Source of the DNA: Candidatus Thorarchaeota archaeon
GTDB lineage: Archaea; Asgardarchaeota; Thorarchaeia; Thorarchaeales; Thorarchaeaceae
DNA length: 31,255 nucleotides
Direction: 5' to 3'
Assembly: GCA_004524595.1 (NCBI GenBank)
Contig: SDOA01000044.1
Coordinates: 1-31,255 of the forward strand
The position numbers and the translations under genes were made by a program. The notes beneath the pieces are model-generated. The model searched no databases and was not told the DNA's origin. It saw only the letters and a program-made list of their open reading frames with translations. Positions 6,837-15,223 of this stretch are shown in pieces (position 1 is the first letter of the stretch; each line of letters starts with the position of its first letter).

Positions 6837-9023
6837 ATGTTATTCGGATTACCCTACTATCTCATCCTTGTAATTCCTCTTGCAGGTTCATTATTGGTTC
6901 CTGTTGTAGGTAGGTTCAATGAGAAACTCCGCGACTGGACCCCTGCAGTGCTCATGGGAATTAGTATGATTTTCTGTTGGTCACTCCTCATGGACTTAGG
7001 AACAACACATATGCCACACTGGGAATGGATTAACATTCCTGGACTTTATATCCCCTTCGAGATGCTTCTTGATCCTCTGTCAATCCTCATGGCAATTCTT
7101 TCAAGCACTCTCTGTTTTCTCATCTATGTCTATTCAACTGAGTATATGGCACATGAGGGCGACCGCAATCGATTCTTCTTCCTTATGCTTGCATTCGGTG
7201 GCGGGATGCTTACACTTGTCCTTAGTAACAATTTGTTGATTGCATTCATTGGCTGGGAGATCATGGGCTTTTGCAGCTATGGTCTGATTGGTTTCTGGAA
7301 TGACAAGCGGAACCCTCCTGAAGAAGACCCACTTGGATATGAACAACGCAATCCCCTACTAAGGTTTGAGACCGAAGGTGAATACAACACACACTGTGGA
7401 ACAAAAGCCTTCATCGTCACAAGGGTCGGAGATGCTTTTATGCTGGGCGGTATTCTCCTCCTCTTCACATTTACTGGGTCCTTCCTCTTCACTGACCTAG
7501 CAAGCAATTTGAACAACTGGTGGGGGACCATGGCTGCGTGGGGTCTCTTGATTCCAGCGCTAGTACTCATTTTTGCAGGTGCTATCGGAAAGTCTGGTCA
7601 GGCTCCTTTGCAGGTCTGGTTACCTGAGGCTATGGCAGGTCCAACTTCCGTATCTGCATTGATTCATGCAGCCACAATGGTCAAGGCGGGTGTGTATATC
7701 ACTGCGCGATTCTTAGTGACAATAGTTGAAGCAACTTCAGGTCATGGTGAGGAGCATGTTGCAGGATTTGTACCGTTACAGACATTTGGTATCGAGATGG
7801 CTGTTTCCTTCTTCATTCTAGTTGCTGTAGTAGGAGCTATCACTGCTTTCATGACTGCCACAATGGGTATGGTCTCTAATGAGTTGAAACAAGTTCTTGC
7901 TTTCTCCACATTGAGCCAGCTTGGGTACATGATTCTGGCTATTGGTACTGGTGGAATCCTTGCTCTTGATGGACACTATGACCATGCTTACCTGAGTGGA
8001 GTACTCCATATAGTGGCTCATGGTGCATTCAAAGCTTTACTCTTTCTTGCTGCTGGTGGAGTCATTCATGCAGTACATACGAAGTATATGTCGAAAATGG
8101 GTGGATTAAAGGACTTCATGCCTTGGACCTATCGAGTCATGTTGATAGGTGTCTTAGCACTAGCTGGTATCCCACCAATGTCTGGTTTTTGGTCGAAAGA
8201 CTCTATCATTGAGTACACGTATGAACTTGCTACACACAGTCTCATTGGACTATTCCTGTTTGGATTAGCAGTGGCCGCTGCTGCATGTACCATCTTTTAC
8301 AGTATCCGCCTCATGGGTATGGTCTTCCACGGAAAGCGACCCGAACATGCGGGAGAGAGCCATCATAATGAACCTCACGACCCAGGCCCTGCAATGTTGA
8401 TTCCATTATTTATCCTCGCAGTCTTTACAATTGGGGCGTTTCTTATCTTTCCATTCATTCAAACAATTGTCTTTGCAGAGGGACCGATGACTGCTACACT
8501 CTTCTTTGAGATACTCACAGAGATGATCATGGTCAAATTGACGATGCCCGGCCTCGTTCCTTTTGTAATCACAATAGGTGCACTCCTTCTTGGTGGTACT
8601 CCCGCCTATCTGATGTACATAAAGCAAGCTAGCACTCCAAATACAAGAATCCCAGAGCAAGGTATTCGTAGAATGGTCTACAACTTCCTGAAACATCGAT
8701 GGTATATCAATGAGGGCTACTATTGGTTAGTCAATAAATTCCTGCTGTTTGCAGATCTCTGGAGAAGGGAAATTGATGACAAGATTATCGATGGAATCGA
8801 TTTCAAATCCGCAGATGTAGCCCAGACAGTCTCTAGGAAGATTCGATGGTTTGATGATAATGTAGTTGATGGGTTTGCAGAGGAAATATCTACTGCTAGT
8901 GTGGATGCATCTATAGCCAGCCTCAAAGCACAGACTGGTAAGATCAACGACTATGTCGGAGTTGTAATCTTTGGCTTTGGACTTTTAATCATAATAGCAC
9001 TGTTATCATTGGGGGTGATATAG
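6837..9023 (+). CDS. nuoL: Complex I-like subunit L (NuoL/Nqo12 family) with lengthened lateral helix
   Basis: Distal antiporter subunit, 728 residues, longer than E. coli NuoL (613). Family signatures are WEIMGFCSYGLIGFW (TM5 Glu), GKSGQAPLQVWLPEAMAGPT (TM7 Lys), MVKAGVYITARF, and HIVAHGAFKALLFLAAG with the TM12 Lys. The C terminus contains the long amphipathic lateral helix and a final anchor helix. The lateral helix is about 25 residues longer than usual and contains two copies, exactly 26 residues apart, of an R-x-hydrophobic-D-D-x-hydrophobic-hydrophobic-D-G motif (residues 644-653 and 670-679). The start is ATG 6837 after TGAGGTGA, which overlaps the nuoM copy 1 stop; an upstream TTG at 6816 lacks a ribosome binding site. 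Confidence 0.93.
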   Translation: MLFGLPYYLILVIPLAGSLLVPVVGRFNEKLRDWTPAVLMGISMIFCWSLLMDLGTTHMPHWEWINIPGLYIPFEMLLDPLSILMAILSSTLCFLIYVYSTEYMAHEGDRNRFFFLMLAFGGGMLTLVLSNNLLIAFIGWEIMGFCSYGLIGFWNDKRNPPEEDPLGYEQRNPLLRFETEGEYNTHCGTKAFIVTRVGDAFMLGGILLLFTFTGSFLFTDLASNLNNWWGTMAAWGLLIPALVLIFAGAIGKSGQAPLQVWLPEAMAGPTSVSALIHAATMVKAGVYITARFLVTIVEATSGHGEEHVAGFVPLQTFGIEMAVSFFILVAVVGAITAFMTATMGMVSNELKQVLAFSTLSQLGYMILAIGTGGILALDGHYDHAYLSGVLHIVAHGAFKALLFLAAGGVIHAVHTKYMSKMGGLKDFMPWTYRVMLIGVLALAGIPPMSGFWSKDSIIEYTYELATHSLIGLFLFGLAVAAAACTIFYSIRLMGMVFHGKRPEHAGESHHNEPHDPGPAMLIPLFILAVFTIGAFLIFPFIQTIVFAEGPMTATLFFEILTEMIMVKLTMPGLVPFVITIGALLLGGTPAYLMYIKQASTPNTRIPEQGIRRMVYNFLKHRWYINEGYYWLVNKFLLFADLWRREIDDKIIDGIDFKSADVAQTVSRKIRWFDDNVVDGFAEEISTASVDASIASLKAQTGKINDYVGVVIFGFGLLIIIALLSLGVI

Positions 9024-10607
9024 ATGCAGTTTGAATTTACTACAGACTTGATTAATGCGCTTCCAATGAACATACTAGTACTAATGCTTCTTCTCCCTCT
9101 AGTTGGTGCACTCATCGCGTATTCAATTGGTGGGAAGGGAGCTCGTATTGTCACACTCATCATCACCACTCTCGAACTTGGGCTCTCGATATTATTGATT
9201 TTAGGAACACCCTCGCTAGGTTCAGACCTAGGTGGGATGAGTCACACTATTTTCTATCTCTTAGCTCGACTTGGCACAACCTCGGATGCACCAGTCTTTG
9301 AGATTATTCTAGGTGTTGATGGTGTCTCAATGGTCATGATTTTGCTATCCAATCTTGTTGTGTGGATTGCAGCAATCAGTTCGAATCATATCAAGACCTC
9401 TGAGGGACTCTACTACATGCTCTTTCTAGTGCTTCAAACAGGACTTCTAGGCGTTTTCATGGCATTAGACTTGATTGGGTTTTTTGTATGGTGGGAACTG
9501 GTTTTAATCCCGATGTTCTTCATAATTGGAAGATGGGGTGAGGAAGGTTCCCGACATGCTGCAATCAAATTCTTCATCTATACGCATCTAGGGTCTGCAG
9601 TGATGCTGGTCGGATTCTTCTATCTTTATTTTCAATCTTCAATGATAAATGATCTTGGCATTGCAACCGAAATTCCTACATTCAGTATGGTCGCTCTTAG
9701 AAATCTTGGTTTAGATCCGTGGGTGCAAATTGGTTTTGCTCTCGCTCTCTTCATGGGAGCTGGTGTCAAGTTACCCGTCTTTCCGTTGCACAACTGGTTG
9801 CCTTGGGCACATGTGAAGGCTCCAACACCCGGTTCAGTCATCCTTGCAGGCATCCTCCTAAAGATGGGTGGGTATGCATTCATTCGTCTAGGTCTTTGGA
9901 TGATACCTGATGCAATAGCAAGACTAGCAATCCCATTTGCAATTATTGCAATATTCACCTGTATATATGCAGCATTTACAGCTATGGCCCAGACAGATAT
10001 GAAGAGTCTTGTTGCATACACCTCAATTAATCATATGTCTTGGGTCCTCCTTGGTGTTGCAGCATATGCGGCGGGTAGTAGCTCTGTTGACCCCACAGTT
10101 CAAACAGCAGCAAATCTTGCCATTCAAGGTTCCATTTTTATGATGTTCTCTCATGGAACGATCATCTCTGTCCTATTCATTGTTGCAGGACAGCTAAAAT
10201 ATAATGCTGGAACAAGAGAGATTCCTGACATTAAGGGTCTTATGACTAGAGCACCTCGATTATCTGCAGTATTGATTCTTGCCAGCTTGGCAGCTTTTGG
10301 ATTACCTGGATTCAGTGGCTTCATTGCTGAGGCTCTTATAATCTTTGGATCTATTGTCGTTTATTACTGGTCTGCGCTCATTGGTTTTGGAATCTTCATT
10401 ACTGTTGGGTATATGCTCTGGATGTTGAATCGAATTGTCTTTAGCGATGTCGACTCCGAGAAGGAGATTACAGAAGCACCGTGGACTGATCTAGTCGCTC
10501 CTATCTTAATGCTCATCCCAGTGATTCTTCTAGGAATCTGGCCGGACCTTGTTCTTGATTTTGTTAAACCTGTTATTGATACAATGCTAGCAGGAGGTCT
10601 TCCGTAA
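9024..10607 (+). CDS. nuoM: Second antiporter-like subunit (NuoM family, copy 2)
   Basis: Canonical NuoM-type antiporter subunit of 527 residues with about 14 hydrophobic segments. It keeps the TM5 Glu in GFFVWWELVLIPMFFIIGRW, the TM7 Lys in AGVKLPVFPLHNWLPWAH, and the broken-helix Lys in ILLKMGGYAFIRLG that copy 1 has lost. TINHMSW and FSGFIAE loops follow in family order. The ATG comes directly after the nuoL TAG, with GGGGGTGA at 9011-9018 as ribosome binding site. In three-antiporter complexes this gene alone would stand between nuoL and nuoN. Here it is probably the ordinary NuoM, and copy 1 is the added one. Confidence 0.92.
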   Translation: MQFEFTTDLINALPMNILVLMLLLPLVGALIAYSIGGKGARIVTLIITTLELGLSILLILGTPSLGSDLGGMSHTIFYLLARLGTTSDAPVFEIILGVDGVSMVMILLSNLVVWIAAISSNHIKTSEGLYYMLFLVLQTGLLGVFMALDLIGFFVWWELVLIPMFFIIGRWGEEGSRHAAIKFFIYTHLGSAVMLVGFFYLYFQSSMINDLGIATEIPTFSMVALRNLGLDPWVQIGFALALFMGAGVKLPVFPLHNWLPWAHVKAPTPGSVILAGILLKMGGYAFIRLGLWMIPDAIARLAIPFAIIAIFTCIYAAFTAMAQTDMKSLVAYTSINHMSWVLLGVAAYAAGSSSVDPTVQTAANLAIQGSIFMMFSHGTIISVLFIVAGQLKYNAGTREIPDIKGLMTRAPRLSAVLILASLAAFGLPGFSGFIAEALIIFGSIVVYYWSALIGFGIFITVGYMLWMLNRIVFSDVDSEKEITEAPWTDLVAPILMLIPVILLGIWPDLVLDFVKPVIDTMLAGGLP

Positions 10608-10609
10608 AG

Positions 10610-12112
10610 ATGCAACTTGATTTAATTGCTGAATTCATCCGAAATATTCTATCTCCTCTTAGAGAGTTTTTGGTGTTGTACATTCCTAACGAATGGATAA
10701 TGTCTCTACCTGCTATTACTCTAGTCGCCTTTGGATTAATGGCTTTGGCAGCTGGTTTACGCTTCAATCCAATCGCTTTTAGCTTTCTTGGTGTTGTCTT
10801 AGCCACCTTAGAGATGATCATGTTTGATCCTTCAGTAATGTCAGGGCACTCATTTGGTGTATTGTTTATGAGGGATGCATTCACTGATCTCTTCATATAT
10901 ATCGTTCTCATGGTTGCATTTTTAGTCCTAATGTCATCAACCCTCTGGGGCGGGGATAAAGGCGCTTACAACTTTCTATTGATGATATCATTTGCAGGTG
11001 CACTCTGGGTCATTATGGCTACAGATCTTGTTGCACTGTTTCTTGCTTGGGAACTCATGAGCACGCCAACATACATCCTCGTTGCACTAGGTCCGCGTCG
11101 AGAGGCTGTTGATGGTGCCACGAAATATTTCGTGATTGGACTTTTAGCTACAATGTTAATGCTCTTCGGTATTGCACTTACCTACGGTGTTGCTGGGACC
11201 ACAGAACTAAGTGTTTTAAGCAGTTATGTAGACTCTCTTTGGCTTAATCCTGTGGGGAATGAACCCGCTGCGTACACTTTACTTCTAGCTATGGTTCTAT
11301 TCATCGTGTCTTTTGGATTTAAGGTAGGAATATTCCCTGGCTGGCAATGGGTTCCAGATGCATATGCTAGTGCTGATGGAAGTGTCACAGCATATCTTGC
11401 AGGCGGGTCTAAGAAGACTGGAGTGAGTGCTCTTATTCGAATCCTCATGATTGGATTCTTTTTCGCCAAGACTGAATGGGCTCCTCTGATAGCTGGCGTT
11501 GCAATCTTAACTATGATAATAGGTAATGTGCTAGCTCTTGCACAGAGAGACATCATGAGGATGCTTGCTTACTCAAGCATTGCTATGATGGGATATTTGT
11601 TCATTGGTGTTGCAGCTGGTAATGAAATTGGTATTGCTGCTGCGTCGTTCCATGCCTTCACACATGCAATCATGAAGACTGCTGCTTTCATTCTTATTTG
11701 GGCTATGTCGTACAAGTTAACAAAGAGGATTACTTATGATGACTTGGCAGGACTAAGTAAGCGAGCTCCACTAGCATCAGCACTTTTTACAATATTAATG
11801 CTATCACTTGCTGGGATGCCATTGACTGTTGGGTTTTGGTCGAAGCTAGTACTATTCCAGAGTGCTGTTGTAGCTGATATGTGGTGGCTTGCTCTTATTG
11901 GTCTATTGAATTCAGTATTCTCACTCGGGTATTATCTTCGTGTGTTGAAATACAGCTATATGGAAGAACCGACGGATGATTCGATTCTGAAACTTCCTAT
12001 GATTCCTATGACAACTGTGGCCATCTGTGTTGCAGCTGTGATTCTACTATTCGTATTTCCAAATGTGATTCTGGATTATGCCTTTGCAGGTGCTGAGACA
12101 TTCTTTCCATAG
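10610..12112 (+). CDS. nuoN: Complex I-like subunit N (NuoN/Nqo14 family)
   Basis: Antiporter-like subunit next to NuoK, 500 residues, about 14 hydrophobic segments. Family marks are LFLAWELMSTPTYILVALG (TM5 Glu), GFKVGIFPGWQWVPDAYASA (TM7 Lys) and LAGGSKKTGVSALIRI (broken-helix Lys). The loop after the TM7 motif reads ASADGSVTAYL instead of the usual QGAPTPVTAFL, so the typical Gly-Ala-Pro-Thr is changed. The ATG is two bases after the nuoM copy 2 stop, with GGAGGT at 10593-10598. It is the last gene of the operon. No strong hairpin terminator follows; only a TTTTAACCTTT stretch at 12139-12149 lies in the 56-base gap before the convergent GTPase gene. Confidence 0.92.
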   Translation: MQLDLIAEFIRNILSPLREFLVLYIPNEWIMSLPAITLVAFGLMALAAGLRFNPIAFSFLGVVLATLEMIMFDPSVMSGHSFGVLFMRDAFTDLFIYIVLMVAFLVLMSSTLWGGDKGAYNFLLMISFAGALWVIMATDLVALFLAWELMSTPTYILVALGPRREAVDGATKYFVIGLLATMLMLFGIALTYGVAGTTELSVLSSYVDSLWLNPVGNEPAAYTLLLAMVLFIVSFGFKVGIFPGWQWVPDAYASADGSVTAYLAGGSKKTGVSALIRILMIGFFFAKTEWAPLIAGVAILTMIIGNVLALAQRDIMRMLAYSSIAMMGYLFIGVAAGNEIGIAAASFHAFTHAIMKTAAFILIWAMSYKLTKRITYDDLAGLSKRAPLASALFTILMLSLAGMPLTVGFWSKLVLFQSAVVADMWWLALIGLLNSVFSLGYYLRVLKYSYMEEPTDDSILKLPMIPMTTVAICVAAVILLFVFPNVILDYAFAGAETFFP

Positions 12113-12168
12113 AATCAATACTGGCTATTAGAGAGAATGTTTTAACCTTTAAATGAAATTGGAAATTT

Positions 12169-12720
12169 TCAATCTGCGCACCTAAAAGATTCTCTCTGAA
12201 TTGCCATTTTAGCACACTCTATGAACAAGTCTTCAATATTTTTCCCTGTCTTAGCAGATGTTTCGAAATACTTCAGGTTAAGCCATTTAGATAGCATCAG
12301 CCCAGCCTCTTTTGGAACAAGACGATCTTTTCTATCCACCTTGTTAGCAACCAACGCGATTACTGCCTCAGGACACACAGCACGGAAGTTTCTATACCAT
12401 TCATAGATATTCATAAACGTAGGAGGTCTTGTGACATCATAGACCATAAACGCCATTGATGATCCTACCATGTATCTGCTACGTAGATCCTTATATGACG
12501 GCTGACCCGCAAGATCCCAAAGCACGATTTGTATCTTGCTCATAATTCCCGGATCAAGTTCTACTTGTATATTCTTTACTGCAATGCTAGTACCGATTGT
12601 AGCCTTGTATTTCTCTCCAAAACTATTTTCTGTAAATCTCATGATACAAGATGTTTTACCTACTGCCCCGTCCCCTAGAGCGACCATTTTTAGAATGTAT
12701 TCGGAGCCATTCTCTACCAA
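12169..12720 (-). CDS. Ras/Rab-like small GTPase (Asgard type)
   Basis: This is a 183-residue single-domain P-loop GTPase. G1 is GDGAVGKTS (residues 16-24), G2 is the Thr in KATIGTS (T41), G3 is WDLAGQ (68-73) with the Gln kept, G4 is NKVD (126-129) and G5 is ETSAKTG (153-159). The pattern is closest to the Ras/Rab/Arf superfamily that is expanded in Asgard archaea. The end (FRCAD) has one Cys three residues from the C terminus but no CaaX, CC or CxC prenylation signal. The start is TTG 12720: a stop lies two codons upstream, AAGGTG lies eight bases upstream, and the first internal ATG would remove part of beta strand 1. It lies 77 bases downstream of a histidine kinase gene on the same strand and may be co-transcribed with it. 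No effector or GAP gene is visible nearby. Confidence 0.93.
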   Translation of the reverse strand: MVENGSEYILKMVALGDGAVGKTSCIMRFTENSFGEKYKATIGTSIAVKNIQVELDPGIMSKIQIVLWDLAGQPSYKDLRSRYMVGSSMAFMVYDVTRPPTFMNIYEWYRNFRAVCPEAVIALVANKVDRKDRLVPKEAGLMLSKWLNLKYFETSAKTGKNIEDLFIECAKMAIQRESFRCAD

Positions 12721-12797
12721 TAACTATACACCTTAAGACTGATTTAATTTGCTTTGAATGATTTAATCCTTCTGGGTTTATTCTCCATAATTTTTTT

Positions 12798-14768
12798 TTA
12801 ACATCCGTGGGGTAAATGTATGATGAAACGAGAGCCCTGTGTATAATCTCCCTGCACCCTGTCTTCAACTGTGATGTTACCATTATACTGATTGATAATC
12901 TGTTTAACCAAGGTAAGACCGACTCCAGACACTCTTCTGATGGGCTCTTCGAAACCTGATAGCATCGCCTCTTTGAACCTGTCCTCTATTCCTGTTCCCC
13001 AATCTACAAATGCTAATTGTAAGAATTCCCCTTTTTCTACAAGACTCACTTCTACTTTAATTTTAACATCATCCGCTTCGGTGGCTTTCACGGCATTGTG
13101 TAGAATGTTATAGAAGACCTCCTGAAGAAACTGGTTCGCCATTATACAGAATTGATTCTTAACAATGTTAGTTACAATGTCGATATCTCTACCAGGAAAT
13201 GACTGTTTGACCATTTCAATAGCAATAGCTAATGTATTTGCAGGGTCGGTTTTTTCAAGAATAAAATCTACCTGATTAACCAATGATAGCTTTTTGACAT
13301 TGGCAATCAATGATACACTTCGGTTGACCTGAAGCAAAGCTCTCTCAGCGATATTTCTCAGATGGTCTGATAGGGTTTGATCAGCAAGCATTAATTCAAG
13401 ACTGGCCATGATACCTTGATGCATGTTATTTAGGTCATGCGACATCAGGTCATTCAAGAAGTCTGCCCTTATTCGTGCCTCTTCACGCTGTTTTTCTGCA
13501 TTCACTTGATCAGTGATGTTAATAGAGAATCCCCCAATAAGTGGGGGTTTTCCCTCTCGAAAGATTGGGAATTTATTACTTCTATACGTTAATATTTCTC
13601 CATCTCTTCCAATTGTTTCTTGAGTCCTTTCTATTGGTCCTCTTGCCAAGACCTTCTGATCTTCTATTGTAAGCTCTTCTGCTCTCCTCTGAGAAAATAG
13701 ATCTTCATTTCTCATATTGTCTCGATATGATTTCTGTGGGAACTCTTTCATGAAACGATTAACAAAGATGATCTTCGATTCATGGTCTTTGATAAATACT
13801 GGACCTGGCATATTATCTGCAAATGCGATAAATTGTTCTTGACTCTCTTTGAGTTGCTCTTCAGTATTGCGTCTTTCAAGAATTGTTGCAAACATATCAG
13901 CAACTGTAGCAATGAATTCTCGATCCTTCTTTTCTAATGGTTTCTCGATGCGAGATGCCACATTAATTACACCCAGCAACTTCTCATCTGCTCCTAAGAT
14001 TGGCCAGAATATCAGAGCTCTTATGCCAATCTCCATTGCTTTCCACATCCTTTCTTTACTCTCTGTAGCCTTCATAATATCTGAAACAAAGAGAGGTTGT
14101 TTTGTACGTGCAGTTCGAGCGGTTAGGTAACTTGCATTATCTATATGGACGTCTTCCTCAACTTCGTTATCTTTCAGTCCATAATGTGCAACTAGATTCA
14201 ACATATTGCTATCTTCATCATAGAGTCGAATTGTCCCTAAACTAAAACTCATTGTTTCAATGAGACCTTCCAATACATTTTGACACACTTGTTTTGTTGG
14301 TTCTGTACTAAGTGCAGCTTTGGCAATTATGCTAAATGCTTTCCTTTCACGTGTAGCTGTTTCTCTGGATAGTTCATCAGCTGTTACATCTTCAATGTAC
14401 GCAATAACATAGTTCCTTCCTTCGATATTGATGCCAGTGCCTGTAATCTCAAGAACTTTGACCTTATTGTCTGAAGTTCTAAATTTGTACCGTTCTTTAT
14501 CATGTATTCGTTTGGCATCGCTGATTATAGTAAACCTCTTAATTGCTGACTCCTGATCCTCCGGGTCTAATATGCGTGTAAGCTCAGTCACTTCTTTTCC
14601 ATTAATCATCTCATGAGGGATTCCAAGAGTATTACAGAAAAACTCGTTTGCATGGATAATCTTGCTCTCGTGAAAGATTACAACTCCTAAGGGCGATGAA
14701 TCGAAAAACAACTTCAATGGTTCAATATTGAAGCTTTCATTTATTTTGGACTCGTTTTGTTCACCCAT
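12798..14768 (-). CDS. Sensor histidine kinase, PAS-GAF-PAS-HisKA-HATPase
   Basis: Soluble sensor kinase of about 656 residues with no membrane segment. Approximate order (numbered from the TTG six codons upstream): PAS 22-135, GAF 145-305, PAS 315-430, short coiled coil 425-445, then the kinase core. The phospho-acceptor is His450 in LMSHDLNNMHQG. The N box is FYNILHNAVKA (558-568), the G1 box VDWGTGIED (594-602) and the G2 box SGVGLTLVKQI (620-630). All ATP-binding boxes look intact. The ATG at 14768 follows CGGTG; a TTG at 14786 is an alternative start. No response regulator is adjacent; the nearest receiver is at 19571. The downstream gene is the small GTPase. Confidence 0.9.
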   Translation of the reverse strand: MGEQNESKINESFNIEPLKLFFDSSPLGVVIFHESKIIHANEFFCNTLGIPHEMINGKEVTELTRILDPEDQESAIKRFTIISDAKRIHDKERYKFRTSDNKVKVLEITGTGINIEGRNYVIAYIEDVTADELSRETATRERKAFSIIAKAALSTEPTKQVCQNVLEGLIETMSFSLGTIRLYDEDSNMLNLVAHYGLKDNEVEEDVHIDNASYLTARTARTKQPLFVSDIMKATESKERMWKAMEIGIRALIFWPILGADEKLLGVINVASRIEKPLEKKDREFIATVADMFATILERRNTEEQLKESQEQFIAFADNMPGPVFIKDHESKIIFVNRFMKEFPQKSYRDNMRNEDLFSQRRAEELTIEDQKVLARGPIERTQETIGRDGEILTYRSNKFPIFREGKPPLIGGFSINITDQVNAEKQREEARIRADFLNDLMSHDLNNMHQGIMASLELMLADQTLSDHLRNIAERALLQVNRSVSLIANVKKLSLVNQVDFILEKTDPANTLAIAIEMVKQSFPGRDIDIVTNIVKNQFCIMANQFLQEVFYNILHNAVKATEADDVKIKVEVSLVEKGEFLQLAFVDWGTGIEDRFKEAMLSGFEEPIRRVSGVGLTLVKQIINQYNGNITVEDRVQGDYTQGSRFIIHLPHGC

Positions 14769-14916
14769 ATTAAACACCGAGTTCAATTGTTTCTTTCAAA
14801 GCAAGATTTGTTCAATCTTGATGTGATACCCTGTGTCTCCGCTGTATTAAGATATCTATGATTGCTTTTTGACTTCTATGATAAATAGAGTAACGATTGA
14901 TGTGTATAGATAATAA

Positions 14917-14952
14917 TGTACATTATTGTACAATATTGGACAGAAATGCACA
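14917..14952 (+). promoter_or_regulatory. Phased array of four TGNACA hexamers upstream of trpB2 (TRP-box-like operator)
   Basis: Four hexamers begin at 14917 (TGTACA), 14927 (TGTACA), 14937 (TGGACA) and 14947 (TGCACA), exactly 10 bases apart. The first two sit in perfect 10-base palindromes (AATGTACATT and ATTGTACAAT). The array ends four bases before the TATA box TTTATAAA. The TGTACA hexamer is the TRP-box consensus bound by the tryptophan repressor TrpY in Methanothermobacter, which also controls trpB2 there. The identity of the binding protein in this organism is inferred. No trpY-like gene is in the window. Confidence 0.65.
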
Positions 14953-14955
14953 ATA

Positions 14956-14963
14956 TTTATAAA
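14956..14963 (+). promoter_or_regulatory. TATA box of the trpB2 transcript
   Basis: TTTATAAA, a near-ideal archaeal TATA element inside an AT-rich stretch. It predicts a transcription start near 14983-14989, about 20 bases before the first ATG of the leader (15007) and about 240 bases before trpB2 at 15224. The adjoining hexamer array would place a bound repressor in direct contest with TBP/TFB. Confidence 0.65.
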
Positions 14964-15006
14964 CCACTAGAAATGGACGATGGTACCCGTTTCTGAAGGT
15001 GAAAGG

Positions 15007-15060
15007 ATGACACGAGTGTGCTATGGCCAATGGCATGTGGGCCAATCAAAGCCCGTTTAG
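15007..15060 (+). CDS. Possible 17-codon leader ORF of the trpB2 mRNA
   Basis: An ATG at 15007 is preceded by a strong ribosome binding site (GAAGGTGA at 14995-15002) and would be the first start codon on the predicted mRNA. It encodes 17 residues, MTRVCYGQWHVGQSKPV, with one Trp codon, and stops with TAG at 15058. Position, ribosome binding site and the Trp codon fit a leader peptide of a tryptophan gene, but a single Trp is weak evidence and leader-peptide attenuation is not well established in archaea. A competing frame (GTG 15018 to 15227) overlaps it. Confidence 0.3.
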   Translation: MTRVCYGQWHVGQSKPV

Positions 15061-15135
15061 TCAAATCGTCATATCACATGTTGCGTGTTTCTACTTCTTC
15101 TCAAAGAGCATTGATAACTCCACTAATCCGAGGCT

Positions 15136-15164
15136 GGTTTGAATTTTTTTCGATTCTTGAAACC
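15136..15164 (+). other. T7 run inside a weak hairpin in the trpB2 leader
   Basis: The trpB2 leader between 15061 and 15223 holds no clear gene. It contains GGTTTGAAT (15136-15144), a run of seven T (15144-15150), then ATTC (15153-15156) and AAACC (15160-15164), which can fold as a nine-pair interrupted stem with the T run in the loop. Runs of T on the sense strand are enough for archaeal transcription termination, so this could be an internal termination or pause site before trpB2. The stem is AT-rich and may be fortuitous. Confidence 0.25.
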
Positions 15165-15223
15165 TATCTAGTATTAGTTGAGACACCACTTCCCAGAAGC
15201 GGAAACTACAAGGAGATAAGCGA

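Noticed and set aside
12169..12180. Prenylation signal at the GTPase C terminus (CAD)
   Set aside because: One Cys three residues from the end does not make a CaaX, CC or CxC motif.
12791..12799. Nine-T run at the end of the histidine kinase gene as a terminator
   Set aside because: The T run is on the plus strand, whereas the kinase is on the minus strand, where it is an A run at the stop codon. No plus-strand transcript is expected there.
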